From Aerosticca soli (GTDB lineage: Bacteria; Pseudomonadota; Gammaproteobacteria; Xanthomonadales; Rhodanobacteraceae), in the NCBI RefSeq assembly GCF_003967035.1, contig NZ_AP018560.1, positions 1,139,001 through 1,203,000 on the forward strand: 64,000 bases of DNA, written 5' to 3'. Below, one piece after another: positions 20,419 to 29,453 of this stretch (position 1 is its first letter; each line of letters begins with the position of its first letter). The translations under genes were made by a program, and so were the position numbers. The notes under the pieces are model-generated. The model was not told where the DNA came from. It did not search any database and worked only from the letters and a program-made list of their open reading frames with translations.

Positions 20419-21306
20419 ATGAATTCGACGATCTGGACCGATTTGCTCGGCGTCCCGTTCCAGCAGAGATTTTACAACGTGGCCGGCCATCGCACACGCG
20501 TGCTCGAGGCGGGCGAGGGCGCGCCGCTGGTGTTTCTGCACGGCACCGGCGGACATGCCGAGGCCTACATGCGCAACATCGCCGAGCACGCCAAGCATTT
20601 CCACGTCTACTCGATCGACATGCTGGGCCACGGCTATACCGACAAGCCGGCCGATGCCGATTACACGATGGCGCTGTGGTCCGACCACATCGTCGCGTTC
20701 CTGGACACCATCGGCGCCAAGCGCGCCAGCTTGTCCGGCGAGTCGCTCGGCGCCATGGTCTCGGCGTGGACGGCGATCCGCCATCCGCAGCGCGTCGCCA
20801 GCCTGGTGATGAACACCGGCATCCTGGCCCCGCCCAACGAGAAAGGCCGCGCCGAGCTGCTGGACGTGCTGGAGCGTTCCAGGAAGGCGGCCGGCCAGCT
20901 CACCCGCGAGGCGGTGAAGGCCCGCATGCAGTGGTTGATGTTCGAGCCGGAAAAGACCCTCACCGACGAGATCATCGACATCCGCTTCAAGATCTACAGC
21001 CAGCCTGGCATGGCTGCGGTCATGGGCAAGATCGCCGCCACGGTGCTCGGCGGCGTGACCGACGAGGCCTTCTGCCGCCGCTGGATGAACCCCGAAGTCA
21101 TGCGCGACATCCAGTGCCCGACGCTGGTGCTGTGGACGCGCCACAACCCGGGACAGCCGGTCGAGCTGGCTCAGGAGGCCATGAAATTCATCCCGCGGGC
21201 CGAGCTGGTCGTGCTCGAGCACAGCGCGCACTGGCCGCAGTGGGAGGAACCGGAAAACTTCAACGCGGCGCACCTGGAGTTTTTGCGCAAGTCGGTAGCC
21301 GCCTGA
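20419..21306 (+). CDS. Second C-C-type alpha/beta hydrolase (meta-cleavage product hydrolase family)
   Basis: 295 residues. HGTGGH at residues 41-46 is the oxyanion region and Ser109 in SGESLGAM is the nucleophile; the His of LEHSAHWPQWEEPE is the general base. At the position where BphD has its catalytic Asp (four residues after Trp in WGRDD) this protein has Asn243 (WTRHNPGQP). It is clearly distinct from BphD next door. From context I infer it hydrolyses a different ring-cleavage product, probably the alkyl or acyl dienoate made by the extradiol enzyme at 25198 and the decarboxylase at 26891, as CmtE does in the cumate pathway. Exact substrate unknown. Confidence 0.75.
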   Translation: MNSTIWTDLLGVPFQQRFYNVAGHRTRVLEAGEGAPLVFLHGTGGHAEAYMRNIAEHAKHFHVYSIDMLGHGYTDKPADADYTMALWSDHIVAFLDTIGAKRASLSGESLGAMVSAWTAIRHPQRVASLVMNTGILAPPNEKGRAELLDVLERSRKAAGQLTREAVKARMQWLMFEPEKTLTDEIIDIRFKIYSQPGMAAVMGKIAATVLGGVTDEAFCRRWMNPEVMRDIQCPTLVLWTRHNPGQPVELAQEAMKFIPRAELVVLEHSAHWPQWEEPENFNAAHLEFLRKSVAA

Positions 21307-21390
21307 GGCAGCACTCCAGTCACTGGAACGCAGTAGGCAAGGGACATCCGTACGAAAAATCGTCAATCAGAACAGAAAGGGGGAGGGACC

Positions 21391-23352
21391 ATGCAAAAGC
21401 ATGCATGCAGCAATCGCAGTAACGCTCATCGACAGTGCCCGGCGCAGGGGCAGTGCGCGTCGTGTTCGCTCAAACGCAAGGGCCTTTGCTACGGCAGCGC
21501 GCTGCTGCTTGGCCTGGTGCCGGCGCTGCGCAGTCATGCGGTGGATTTCACTCTCGATGATGGCGAGATCAAGGGCAAGGTCACCACGCGCGTGGTCGCC
21601 GGCGCCGGCTGGCGCCTCAATGATCGATCGCGCTTCATGACCGGCAAGGGCTTCCGCTCCGACGGCAAGCCCAAGGGCGGCGTCGGATCGGACGAGTCCG
21701 ACGACGGCAACCTCAATTTCGGCAAGGGCGACATGTATTCCAACCTGTACAAGGCGACGACCAACGTCGACCTCAAGTACCGGAATTTCGGCGTCAACGT
21801 CAGTGCCCGCGTGTGGTACGACGATGTGCTCAAGAACCACGACGTGCCGCAGGGCAACTGGCCGAACAACTACCGCGCGAACAGTTCGCTGAGCGACCGT
21901 GGCCTGGACCGGGACAACAAGTTTTCGGGCTTCATGTGGCTCAACGCCAACGCCTACGGGCATTTCGACCTGAGCCCGGAAAGCGCCATGGACCTGCGCG
22001 TGGGCAAGCAGACCATCAAGTGGGGCGAGGATCTCTTCGCCAGTAACCTCAACCAGATCAATCCGGTCGACTTCACCACGCTGCGCCGGGTCGGCACCGA
22101 TCCGCAGACCGAAGCCCAGCTGCCGGTGGAAATGGTCTTCGGCAAGTTCACCTTCGGCAAGGACTGGCGCGTCGAGGCGTTCTGGCAGTGGAAGTGGCGG
22201 CCGAATGAATACGACCCGTGCGGAACCTTCTTCGGCGGCATCGACCTGGGTTTCGACATGGGCTGCGGCGGCGCCACCGCCAACCTCGCCTATCCCTTCA
22301 ACGCCTACACGGCGGCCAATATGCCGGGCTCGAAGCTGTGGCTTAGCGATGGCTTCAACACCGCGGTCGGCGCTGTCGTGCCCAGGGCGCAGGATCACTA
22401 TGGGTCCAACGGCGGCCAGTACGGCGTGTCCCTGCATTACACCGCCGAGAGCATCAAGACCGATTTCGGCGCGTACTACATGAGCATCAACTCGCGCTCG
22501 CCGTTCTACGCGGTCACGCTGCACGACATGCCGGGCACGGTCTACCCCGACATCGACAATGCCATGCTCGCCGCCGGCTTGCCGAAGTCCCTGCTGCCGG
22601 CGGTCAACACGCTGCGTTCGTACCGCATGTTCTGGAACTATCCGGACGGCATCAAGATCACCGGTCTTTCGGCGTCGACCAAGCTCGGGCAGTGGAAGGT
22701 GGCGGGCGAGGTGTCCTACTCGAGGAACCAGCCGGTGCAGTACAGCATCCCCGACATGCTGTTCGCGTTCCTGCGGCACACGGGGCCGCTGGCGGCGGGC
22801 TGGGCCGATACGCCCGGGGAAAGCTTCCTCGGCTACAAGCGCTTCGACAAGACCCAGGCGCAGGTCAACGCCATGCGCATGTTCAAGGACGTGCTGGGCG
22901 CCTCCACCGCGATGGTGGCCGGCGAGGCGGTGTGGGAACACGTCAATCTGCCGCCGACGTCCGAGCTGCGTTTCGGACGCAGCTTCCACAGCGGCTATGC
23001 GCCCTTTTTCCCCACCGATACCTGCTCGCCGATCGGCGACCCCTACGGCTGCCGCAACGATGGCTTCTATACCCGCAATGCCTGGGGTTATCGCCTGCGC
23101 GGGCAGCTCAACTACCCGGTGCCGGGCGGCTGGGTGATCTCGCCTTCGCTGACCTGGAGCCACGACGTGGGCGGCTATTCGGTGGACAACCAGATCAACA
23201 AGGGACGCAAGCAATACGTGTTCGGCCTGACCGGACAGTACCGGAAGAACTATTTCGTCTCGCTCAACTATGGCAACTGGATCGACGGCGCGCACTACAA
23301 CACCCTGCGCGACCGCGACTTCATCAACCTGGCCGTCGGCGCCACCTTCTGA
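21391..23352 (+). CDS. DUF1302-family outer-membrane protein, probable hydrophobic substrate uptake
   Basis: 653 residues. After an N-terminal export signal come alternating aromatic beta-strand segments throughout and a C-terminal phenylalanine (LAVGATF), as in outer-membrane barrels. The early FTLDDGEIKGKVTTRVVAGAGWRL and GKQTIKWGEDLFASNLNQINPVDF are typical of the DUF1302 family, which is recurrent in clusters for degrading steroids and other hydrophobic compounds. The signal is unusual: about 30 residues holding five cysteines (including CASC) and many basic residues come before the hydrophobic core. GGGAGGG precedes the ATG. It is the only transport-like protein in the block; no inner-membrane transporter is present. 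Confidence 0.8.
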   Translation: MQKHACSNRSNAHRQCPAQGQCASCSLKRKGLCYGSALLLGLVPALRSHAVDFTLDDGEIKGKVTTRVVAGAGWRLNDRSRFMTGKGFRSDGKPKGGVGSDESDDGNLNFGKGDMYSNLYKATTNVDLKYRNFGVNVSARVWYDDVLKNHDVPQGNWPNNYRANSSLSDRGLDRDNKFSGFMWLNANAYGHFDLSPESAMDLRVGKQTIKWGEDLFASNLNQINPVDFTTLRRVGTDPQTEAQLPVEMVFGKFTFGKDWRVEAFWQWKWRPNEYDPCGTFFGGIDLGFDMGCGGATANLAYPFNAYTAANMPGSKLWLSDGFNTAVGAVVPRAQDHYGSNGGQYGVSLHYTAESIKTDFGAYYMSINSRSPFYAVTLHDMPGTVYPDIDNAMLAAGLPKSLLPAVNTLRSYRMFWNYPDGIKITGLSASTKLGQWKVAGEVSYSRNQPVQYSIPDMLFAFLRHTGPLAAGWADTPGESFLGYKRFDKTQAQVNAMRMFKDVLGASTAMVAGEAVWEHVNLPPTSELRFGRSFHSGYAPFFPTDTCSPIGDPYGCRNDGFYTRNAWGYRLRGQLNYPVPGGWVISPSLTWSHDVGGYSVDNQINKGRKQYVFGLTGQYRKNYFVSLNYGNWIDGAHYNTLRDRDFINLAVGATF

Positions 23353-23415
23353 CGGCATGACGCGCAAGGACGTCCGGACGGCCGTCCTTGCGCGAGGACT
23401 CAGCGGAGAACAGTC

Positions 23416-24690
23416 ATGCACGAGCTTTCCCGTTTTACCGCGTTGCGCGTGGACACCAAGGCCAACACCTTCAAGGTGCCGCGCGCGGCTTTCGTCAGGC
23501 CCGAGGTGCTGGAGGCGGAGCGCGAGCGCATCTTCAACCGCTGCTGGCTCTATCTCGGCCATGCCTCGGAGATCGCCAAGCCCGGCCAGTTCGTCACCCG
23601 CACCGTGGCCGGCCGCACGCTGATCTTCAACCGCACCCAGAAGGGCGAGGTGCGCGCCTTTCTCAACACCTGTCCGCACCGCGGCGCCACCGTCTGCCGC
23701 GAGAAGGCCGGTAGCGCCAAGCATTTTCAGTGCATCTACCACGGCTGGGTTTTCGACGACAACGGCAAGATCGCCGACCAGCCGGGTCAGGACTCCTATG
23801 CGTCCGGCTTCAACGAGCGCGGCGAGGCCAACCTCAAGCCGCCGCCGCGGCTGGAGGAATACCGCGGCCTGTATTTCGTCTGCTTCGACAAGGACGCGGT
23901 CGATCTGGCGACCTATCTCGGCGCAGCGCGCGAGTACATCGACCTGATCGTCGATCAAAGCGAGTCGGGCATGGTGATACTCGGCGGTACGCAGGAATAC
24001 AGCATCAACGCCAACTGGAAGCTGCTGGTCGAGAACAGCATCGACGGCTACCACGCCGCGACCACCCATGCCACCTACATGGATTACCTCAAGAACACCG
24101 CCGGCGCATTGGCGGCGACCGGGGTGGCCGGCGTCGGTCGTGATCTCGGCAACGGTCACGCGGTGATCGAGTATTCGGCGCCCTGGGGGCGGCCGATCGG
24201 ACAGTGGATTCCCGCCTGGGGCGAGAGTGGCAAGGCCGAGATCGAGCGCATCGTCGCCGGCCTCACGAAGCGCTTCGGTGAGGAGCGGGCCAAGCGGATC
24301 GCGCTCAAGAACCGCAATCTGCTGATTTTCCCCAACCTGATCATCAACGACATCATGGCGATCACGGTGCGCACGTTCTATCCGCTGGCGCCGGATCTGC
24401 TGCACGTGAATGCCTGGGCGATGGCGCCGGCCGAGGAGAGCGAGGCGGCGCGCAAGACGCGGCTCGAAAACTTCCTGGAATTCATCGGTCCCGGCGGTTT
24501 CGCCACGCCCGACGACGTCGAGGCGCTGCAGAACTGCCAGGTCGGTTTCAGCAATGCCGACCAGGTGCCCTGGAACGACATCTCCAAGGGCATGGGCAAG
24601 CCCGCGCCGTTTGCCGACGACGAGGAACAGATGCGCGGCTTCTGGCGCGGCTGGGATGCGCGCATCAACTCCGCCGACAACGCCCGCTGA
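23416..24690 (+). CDS. Ring-hydroxylating oxygenase 1, large (alpha) subunit
   Basis: 424 residues. The Rieske [2Fe-2S] ligands are Cys86, His88, Cys106 and His109. The mononuclear iron site has Asp210 (bridging), His213 and His218 in [14 protein letters not shown], with a C-terminal carboxylate in ATPDDVEA. It belongs to the aromatic-carboxylate type (benzoate/cumate-like) by overall pattern. Its own small subunit, an extradiol dioxygenase, an SDR and an ACMSD-like decarboxylase follow with overlaps or tiny gaps. That order matches a p-cumate-like pathway, so I infer 2,3-dioxygenation of a ring carboxylate. Substrate not proven. Confidence 0.85.
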   Translation: MHELSRFTALRVDTKANTFKVPRAAFVRPEVLEAERERIFNRCWLYLGHASEIAKPGQFVTRTVAGRTLIFNRTQKGEVRAFLNTCPHRGATVCREKAGSAKHFQCIYHGWVFDDNGKIADQPGQDSYASGFNERGEANLKPPPRLEEYRGLYFVCFDKDAVDLATYLGAAREYIDLIVDQSESGMVILGGTQEYSINANWKLLVENSIDGYHAATTHATYMDYLKNTAGALAATGVAGVGRDLGNGHAVIEYSAPWGRPIGQWIPAWGESGKAEIERIVAGLTKRFGEERAKRIALKNRNLLIFPNLIINDIMAITVRTFYPLAPDLLHVNAWAMAPAEESEAARKTRLENFLEFIGPGGFATPDDVEALQNCQVGFSNADQVPWNDISKGMGKPAPFADDEEQMRGFWRGWDARINSADNAR

Positions 24691-24699
24691 GGAATGGCC

Positions 24700-25185
24700 A
24701 TGCAAACCTTCACCCGCCCCGAGCTTGAAGATTTCTTCTATGCCGAAGCTGCGCTGCTGGACGACTGGAAGCTGACCGAATGGCTGGCGCTGTTCACCGA
24801 GGACGCCCGCTATGAGGTGCCTTCCACCGACCTGCCGCGCGATGCCCAGGCCAGCACCAACCTGTTCTACATCGCCGATGACGCCTTTCGGCTCTCCGAG
24901 CGCGTCAAGCGGCTGCTCAAGAAGACCGCACACGCCGAATACCCGCGGCCGAAGACCCGCCACGTGATCAGCAACGTGCGCATCCTCGCCAATGAAGGCG
25001 ACCGCTGCCAGGCGAGCGCCGTCTTCGTCACCTACCGTTCCAAATCCGGCCATACCGACACCTACATCGGCATTGCCGACTACCACCTCGTCCGCACCGG
25101 CGACGGACTGCGCATCCGCAGCAAGCGCTGCACGCTGGATCTGGACTCGCTGCGTCCGCACGGGCGCGTCAGCATCATCCTCTGA
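24700..25185 (+). CDS. Ring-hydroxylating oxygenase 1, small (beta) subunit
   Basis: 161 residues, SnoaL/NTF2-like fold of oxygenase small subunits. FYAEAALLDDWKLTEWLALFTEDARYEVP and KTRHVISNVRIL are the usual landmarks. The ATG at 24700 is preferred over 24694 because the GAGGA just after the alpha stop is correctly spaced only for the second. It forms an alpha3beta3 hexamer with the upstream subunit by analogy. Confidence 0.85.
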   Translation: MQTFTRPELEDFFYAEAALLDDWKLTEWLALFTEDARYEVPSTDLPRDAQASTNLFYIADDAFRLSERVKRLLKKTAHAEYPRPKTRHVISNVRILANEGDRCQASAVFVTYRSKSGHTDTYIGIADYHLVRTGDGLRIRSKRCTLDLDSLRPHGRVSIIL

Positions 25186-25197
25186 AAGGTATTTCCC

Positions 25198-26109
25198 ATG
25201 AGCCTTCCCTTCCGTTACCGCAAGCTGGGCTACGTCGCCCTCAACGTCACCGACGTCGCACGCACCACGGCCTTCTATACCGACATCGTCGGGCTGGAGC
25301 TTTCCGACGCCGTTCCCGGTGGCCCGGCCTTTCTGCGCTGCAGCTCGGACCACCACAACATCGCGCTGTATCCGGCCGCCGCGCCCGGCCTCAAGCGGGT
25401 GGGTTTCGAGCTCGAAAGCCAGCGCGAGATGGAGCGTGCGCGCCGGCACCTGGAAGGCCTCGGCCTGGCCGTGGAGGAGATCGGCAAGGAAGAGCGCGCG
25501 CAGCTGCGCCAGGAGGACGGCCTGCGCTTCATCGAGCCGCATTCGGGCCTGACCATGGAGTTCTACACGCGCATGCTGAACATGGCGCAGCCGTTCGTGC
25601 CGCGTCTGGCCAAGATCGCGCGGCTGGGCCACGTGGTGCTGGCGGTGGAGCGTTTCGAGGAAATGGCGAGGTTCCTGCACGAGAACCTCGGCTTTGCCAT
25701 TTCCGATTTCGTCCAGGGCGCGGTGGTGTTCATGCGCTGCCAGCCCAATCCGTATCACCACACCTTTGCGGTCGGTCGTTCCAGCGGCGGCAACCATCTG
25801 CACCACGTCAACTTCATGGTCACCGACGTCGACGACATCGGCGTGGCCGTGAACCGGCTCAACAAGGCGCAGATACCGATCGTGTTCGGCCCCGGCCGCC
25901 ACAAGCCCTCGGGCAGCATCTTCCTCTACTACCTCGATCCGGACGGCATGACCGTCGAGTACAGCTTCGGCATGGAGGAGTTCCCCGAGCACGACTACCG
26001 CGAGCCGCGCGTGCTCGAGCCGCATCCGCTTTCGCTCGACCTGTGGGGCGGTCTGCCCAAGCCGGGCTTCGCCAAGGTGGGCCAGATCGAGCACGAGGAA
26101 CAGGCATGA
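25198..26109 (+). CDS. Type I extradiol ring-cleavage dioxygenase (VOC), CmtC-like role
   Basis: 303 residues, two VOC domains. The catalytic C-terminal domain has candidate Fe(II) ligands His145 (ARLGHVVLAV), His203 (NHLHHVNFMV) and Glu254 (GMTVEYSF). The N-terminal domain lacks the first ligand, as is normal in this two-domain class. It is clearly different from BphC. Placed between oxygenase 1 and the SDR/decarboxylase pair, it most likely opens a 2,3-dihydroxy ring carboxylate next to the diol. Alternative: a catechol 2,3-dioxygenase for another ring. Its stop overlaps the SDR start (ATGA). Confidence 0.8.
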   Translation: MSLPFRYRKLGYVALNVTDVARTTAFYTDIVGLELSDAVPGGPAFLRCSSDHHNIALYPAAAPGLKRVGFELESQREMERARRHLEGLGLAVEEIGKEERAQLRQEDGLRFIEPHSGLTMEFYTRMLNMAQPFVPRLAKIARLGHVVLAVERFEEMARFLHENLGFAISDFVQGAVVFMRCQPNPYHHTFAVGRSSGGNHLHHVNFMVTDVDDIGVAVNRLNKAQIPIVFGPGRHKPSGSIFLYYLDPDGMTVEYSFGMEEFPEHDYREPRVLEPHPLSLDLWGGLPKPGFAKVGQIEHEEQA

Positions 26110-26894
26110 GCACGCCGGCGCAGGCCTGGGCCAGCCGCGCGCGTCCGCATGAGGGGCGCGTGGCCATCGTCACCGGCGCGGCCGGCGGCATCGGCCTTGA
26201 AATCGCGTTGAGGCTGGGCCGCGACGGCGCCGCGCTGGTGGTGGCCGATGCCGATGCGGCGCGGCTGGAGACCGCCGCCGGCGCCTTGCGCGACACCGGC
26301 GCCGAGGTGCGGGCGATGCCCGGCGACCTGTCGCTGGAAGACACCGCCACGGCTCTTGCCGCGTGCGCACTGGAGGCTTTCGGGCGCATCGACATCCTGG
26401 TCAACAACGCCGGTGGCGGGGTGATCCTGCCGTTCCTCGCGCACACCCCGCAGACGCTCAAGCAGACCATCGACCGCAATCTGTGGACCACGCTGTGGTG
26501 TTGCCGGGCGGTGATTCCGCCGATGAAGGAGCGTGGCTACGGCCGCATCGTCAACATCGGCGCCGACTCGGTGCGCAATGGCCTGTGGGATCACGCCGCC
26601 TACAACGCCGCCAAGGGTGGCGTGCACGGTCTGACCACGGGGCTTGCCCGCGAGTTCGCGCGCGACGGCATCACCGTCAACACGGTCGCTCCGTGTGCGG
26701 TCAACACGCCGCAGCTGGTGGACATCGCCAAGCAGCATCCGGCGCTGGTCGAGCGTTTCGTCAGCGTCATTCCGATGGGGCGCGCCGGCGAAATGGCCGA
26801 GGTGGCCTCGATGGTGAGTTATCTCGCCGGCACCGAGGCCTCGTTCGTCACCGGCCAGGTGATCAGCGCCAACGGCGGCAGCACGATGCTATGA
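26106..26894 (+). CDS. SDR dehydrogenase, probable cis-dihydrodiol dehydrogenase
   Basis: 262 residues, classical short-chain dehydrogenase. The coenzyme motif TGAAGGIG, NNAGGG, the catalytic Tyr and Lys in YNAAKGG, and the C-terminal FVTGQVISANGGSTM are all visible. In this operon it should oxidise the cis-dihydrodiol made by oxygenase 1 to a catechol. It is the only SDR in the block, so it may also replace the missing BphB. The ATG at 26106 overlaps the preceding stop; the next gene overlaps its stop. Confidence 0.85.
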   Translation: MSTPAQAWASRARPHEGRVAIVTGAAGGIGLEIALRLGRDGAALVVADADAARLETAAGALRDTGAEVRAMPGDLSLEDTATALAACALEAFGRIDILVNNAGGGVILPFLAHTPQTLKQTIDRNLWTTLWCCRAVIPPMKERGYGRIVNIGADSVRNGLWDHAAYNAAKGGVHGLTTGLAREFARDGITVNTVAPCAVNTPQLVDIAKQHPALVERFVSVIPMGRAGEMAEVASMVSYLAGTEASFVTGQVISANGGSTML

Positions 26895-27934
26895 GGCACT
26901 TCGAGGCCATCGACGTGCACACCCACGTCGTCCCGCGCGAATTTCCGCCCTACCGCGGCCGGCATGCCGGCGTGCGCTGGCCGTCGATGGCCGAGGCGCA
27001 GCCGTGCCATCGCCACGTGATGCTGGACGGCGCGATCTATCGCACGGTGTCCCATCAATGCTGGGACGCGGACGTGCGTGGCGTGGACATGGAGCGCATG
27101 GAGATCGGCATGCAGGTGCTCTCGCCGATGCCCGAGCTGCTTTCGTACTGGCTGGAAGGCGAGGACGGCCAGCATCTGGCGCGTCACGTCAACGAATCCA
27201 TCGCCGCGATGGTGCAGGCGGCGCCCGGGCGCTTTGCCGGTCTCGGCATGGTGCCGCTGCAGGATGTCGGGCGCGCGATCGACGAGCTGGACGTGCTGCT
27301 CCATCAGCTGGGGCTTGCCGGCGTCGAACTGGGCAGCAACGTGCAGGGCGTGCCGGTCGGCGACGCGCGCTTTCTGCCGTTCTTCCAGGCTGCCGAGCGC
27401 TGGGGCGCGGCGGTGTTCGTGCATGCGCTGCGCCCTTGCGGCATGGACCGTCTGGTCGGCCCGCCGGTGCTCGAGCAGGCGCTCGCCTTTCCCGGCGAAG
27501 TGGGCCTTGCCGCCGCCTCCATGATCACCGGCGGCACATTGGCCGCGTGTCCGGACCTGCGCATCGCCTTCAGCCACGGCGGCGGCACGTTCGCATTGCT
27601 GCTGCCGCGGCTGCGCCATGCATGGAAGAGCTTTCCGATGCTGAAGGAGGCACTTGCCGCCGATCCGCTGGAGGCCGCGCGGCGCATGTACTACGACGCC
27701 CTGGTCTACGACCAGACGGCGTTCGGTTTCCTGCTCGATAGTTTCGGCGCCGAACGGCTGATGCTCGGCAGTGATTACCCCTTCGCGATCATGGAATCGC
27801 ATCCGCTCGCCTGTCTTGCGGGCCTGCCCGAGTCGACGCGCACGGCGATCGCGCGGGACAACGCGCTGCGCTGGCTGCGGGGCGCCGCCACGGCGCAGGA
27901 GCGCGGGAAGCCGTCTTTGGGAGATACGCCATGA
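26891..27934 (+). CDS. ACMSD-like amidohydrolase, probable decarboxylase of a carboxylated meta-cleavage product
   Basis: 347 residues, amidohydrolase_2 fold. The zinc and catalytic residues align with aminocarboxymuconate semialdehyde decarboxylase with a one-residue shift: His10 and His12 (DVHTHVVP), His178 (FVHALRP), His229 (FSHGGGTF) and Asp295 (LGSDYPF), plus the RTVSHQCWD segment. ACMSD removes the carboxylate beside the new carbonyl of a ring-cleaved 3-hydroxyanthranilate. An analogous substrate would arise from extradiol cleavage of a 2,3-dihydroxybenzoate, so I infer it does the job that CmtD (an unrelated fold) does in cumate degradation. It overlaps both neighbours by 4 bases. Confidence 0.8.
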   Translation: MRHFEAIDVHTHVVPREFPPYRGRHAGVRWPSMAEAQPCHRHVMLDGAIYRTVSHQCWDADVRGVDMERMEIGMQVLSPMPELLSYWLEGEDGQHLARHVNESIAAMVQAAPGRFAGLGMVPLQDVGRAIDELDVLLHQLGLAGVELGSNVQGVPVGDARFLPFFQAAERWGAAVFVHALRPCGMDRLVGPPVLEQALAFPGEVGLAAASMITGGTLAACPDLRIAFSHGGGTFALLLPRLRHAWKSFPMLKEALAADPLEAARRMYYDALVYDQTAFGFLLDSFGAERLMLGSDYPFAIMESHPLACLAGLPESTRTAIARDNALRWLRGAATAQERGKPSLGDTP

Positions 27935-28947
27935 ACGCCCTCATCATCGAAAAGCTGCGCATCGACCCCGCCCGCCGTGCGCGGGTCGGCATCGTCATCG
28001 GCGACGTCAACGGCATCGGGCCGGAAGTGGTCGCCAAGTCCTGGCAAAGCGGCTTGCTGCACGAGGCCTGCCTGCCGGTACTGATCGGCAGTGCCGCCGC
28101 CATGGAGCGCGCCGTCGCCGCGCTCGGCATGGACGTGGGTGTGCGCGCCATCGCCGGCCCCGACGAGGCGCGGTTCGACCCCAAGGTGATGGACGTCATC
28201 GACAGCGGCGCGTTGGACCCGGCGGCCATCACGCCCGGCCGCGACACCGCCGCCAGCGGACGCGCCGTCGGCATCTGGCTCGGCGAGGCCGATCGCCTGG
28301 CCCGCGCCGGCGCGCTCGGGGCGACGGTGATGGCGCCGGTGAGCGCGGTCGCGCTGGAGATGGCCGGCATGCTGGACCGCATCGTCAGCGTCAAGCCGGG
28401 CGAAACCTACCTCGTGCTGTTTTCCGGCGCGCTGCGCATCACCCATCTGACCGACCACGTGCCGTTGCGCGAGGTCTCGGGGATGATCCACAAAGATCTC
28501 ATCGCACTCACCTTGCACAAGATGGATGCCGCGCTCAGGCAGTGGGGTATCGCCGCGCCGCGCATCGCGGTGGCCGGTTTCAACCCGCACGCCAAGGGCA
28601 CCGAGGACAGCCAGGAGATCGCGCCCGGCGTCGCCGCGGCCAAGCGCGAGGGCATCGACGTGACCGGCCCGGTGAGTCCCGACTCGGTCTTCCGCCATTG
28701 CCTGGAAGGCCGCTACGACATGGTGCTGGCCATGTACCACGACCAGGGCCACATCGCGATCAAGACCGCCGGTTTCTCCGGCAACGTCGCCGTGTTCCTG
28801 GGCCCGCCCTATCCGCAGGTCACCGTGGCTCACGGCACCGCCTACGACATCGTCGGTCGCGGCATCGCCGACCACAGCATGGTGTTGAACGCCATTCTCA
28901 CCGCCGGCTCGCTGGCCGCGGGCAACGCCTTTCCCGATCTGCACTGA
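27931..28947 (+). CDS. PdxA-like dehydrogenase, possible decarboxylating dihydrodiol dehydrogenase
   Basis: 338 residues. PdxA-family landmarks: IVIGDVNGIGPEVV, HLTDHVPL, GFNPHAKGTEDSQE, YHDQGHIAIK and HGTAYDIVGRG; the metal-binding histidines of the first, second and third of the later motifs are kept. The GFNPHAGE segment of true PdxA reads NPHAKG here, and an operon of aromatic genes is no place for vitamin B6 synthesis. TphB, which decarboxylates terephthalate dihydrodiol, is a known PdxA relative, so a similar reaction on the product of oxygenase 2 (a 1,2-dihydrodiol carboxylate) is plausible. Alternative: a sugar-acid phosphate dehydrogenase of the PdxA2 type. Confidence 0.7.
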   Translation: MNALIIEKLRIDPARRARVGIVIGDVNGIGPEVVAKSWQSGLLHEACLPVLIGSAAAMERAVAALGMDVGVRAIAGPDEARFDPKVMDVIDSGALDPAAITPGRDTAASGRAVGIWLGEADRLARAGALGATVMAPVSAVALEMAGMLDRIVSVKPGETYLVLFSGALRITHLTDHVPLREVSGMIHKDLIALTLHKMDAALRQWGIAAPRIAVAGFNPHAKGTEDSQEIAPGVAAAKREGIDVTGPVSPDSVFRHCLEGRYDMVLAMYHDQGHIAIKTAGFSGNVAVFLGPPYPQVTVAHGTAYDIVGRGIADHSMVLNAILTAGSLAAGNAFPDLH

Positions 28948-28984
28948 ATTTCTCCGCCCACGTCGCAACAGAGGTAAATCCAAG

Positions 28985-29362
28985 GTGAGTTCGCAAGCTT
29001 CCTACCGCTTCATCGCCCACACCGCCGACGTGCCGGCCGATCGCGCGCTGGCCGTCGTGCTGCCGGGGTATCCGCCGCTGGCGGTCGCGCGCCTGGGCGA
29101 TGAGTTCTTCGTCATGGACGACACCTGCACCCACGGTGCGGCGCTGCTGTCGGACGGCGAGATCATCGAGAACGAAATCGAGTGTCCCTTCCACGCCGGG
29201 CGTTTCGACATCCGCACCGGCGAGGCCACGGCCTTTCCCTGCGCCAAGGCCCTGCGCGTGTATCCCACGCGCGTGGAGGACGGCGCCGTGCTGGCCGACC
29301 TCGACGCACAAGGCGCCGGCACGGGCTGTGCCGGAGGCTGCCATCAGACGGCCACCGCCTGA
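28985..29362 (+). CDS. Rieske ferredoxin of the oxygenase systems (BphA3-like)
   Basis: 125 residues, GTG start preceded by AGAGG. Rieske ligands are Cys48 and His50 (CTHGA) and Cys67 and His70 (CPFHAG). Small soluble ferredoxins of this kind pass electrons from a BphA4-type reductase to an oxygenase. It is the only one in the block, 14 kb from the reductase at 13657, just upstream of oxygenase 2. The C-terminal 20 residues (GAGTGCAGGCHQTATA) are Gly/Ala-rich with two extra cysteines and look like a non-conserved tail. Confidence 0.88.
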   Translation: MSSQASYRFIAHTADVPADRALAVVLPGYPPLAVARLGDEFFVMDDTCTHGAALLSDGEIIENEIECPFHAGRFDIRTGEATAFPCAKALRVYPTRVEDGAVLADLDAQGAGTGCAGGCHQTATA

Positions 29363-29453
29363 CGGGCGATGACCGAGATCCGCCGGCCAGGCAAGCGCCT
29401 GCCGGCTCAACGGCGGGGCCGATGAGGCCCGGCCAGGCAAGAGGAGTCAAACC

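Noticed and set aside
21367-26094. A 1575-codon open frame on the minus strand
   Set aside because: It is antisense to six well-supported genes, its translation is low-complexity (rich in Val, Ala, Gly, His, Arg) and it has no recognisable domain. High-GC DNA commonly gives such long shadows.
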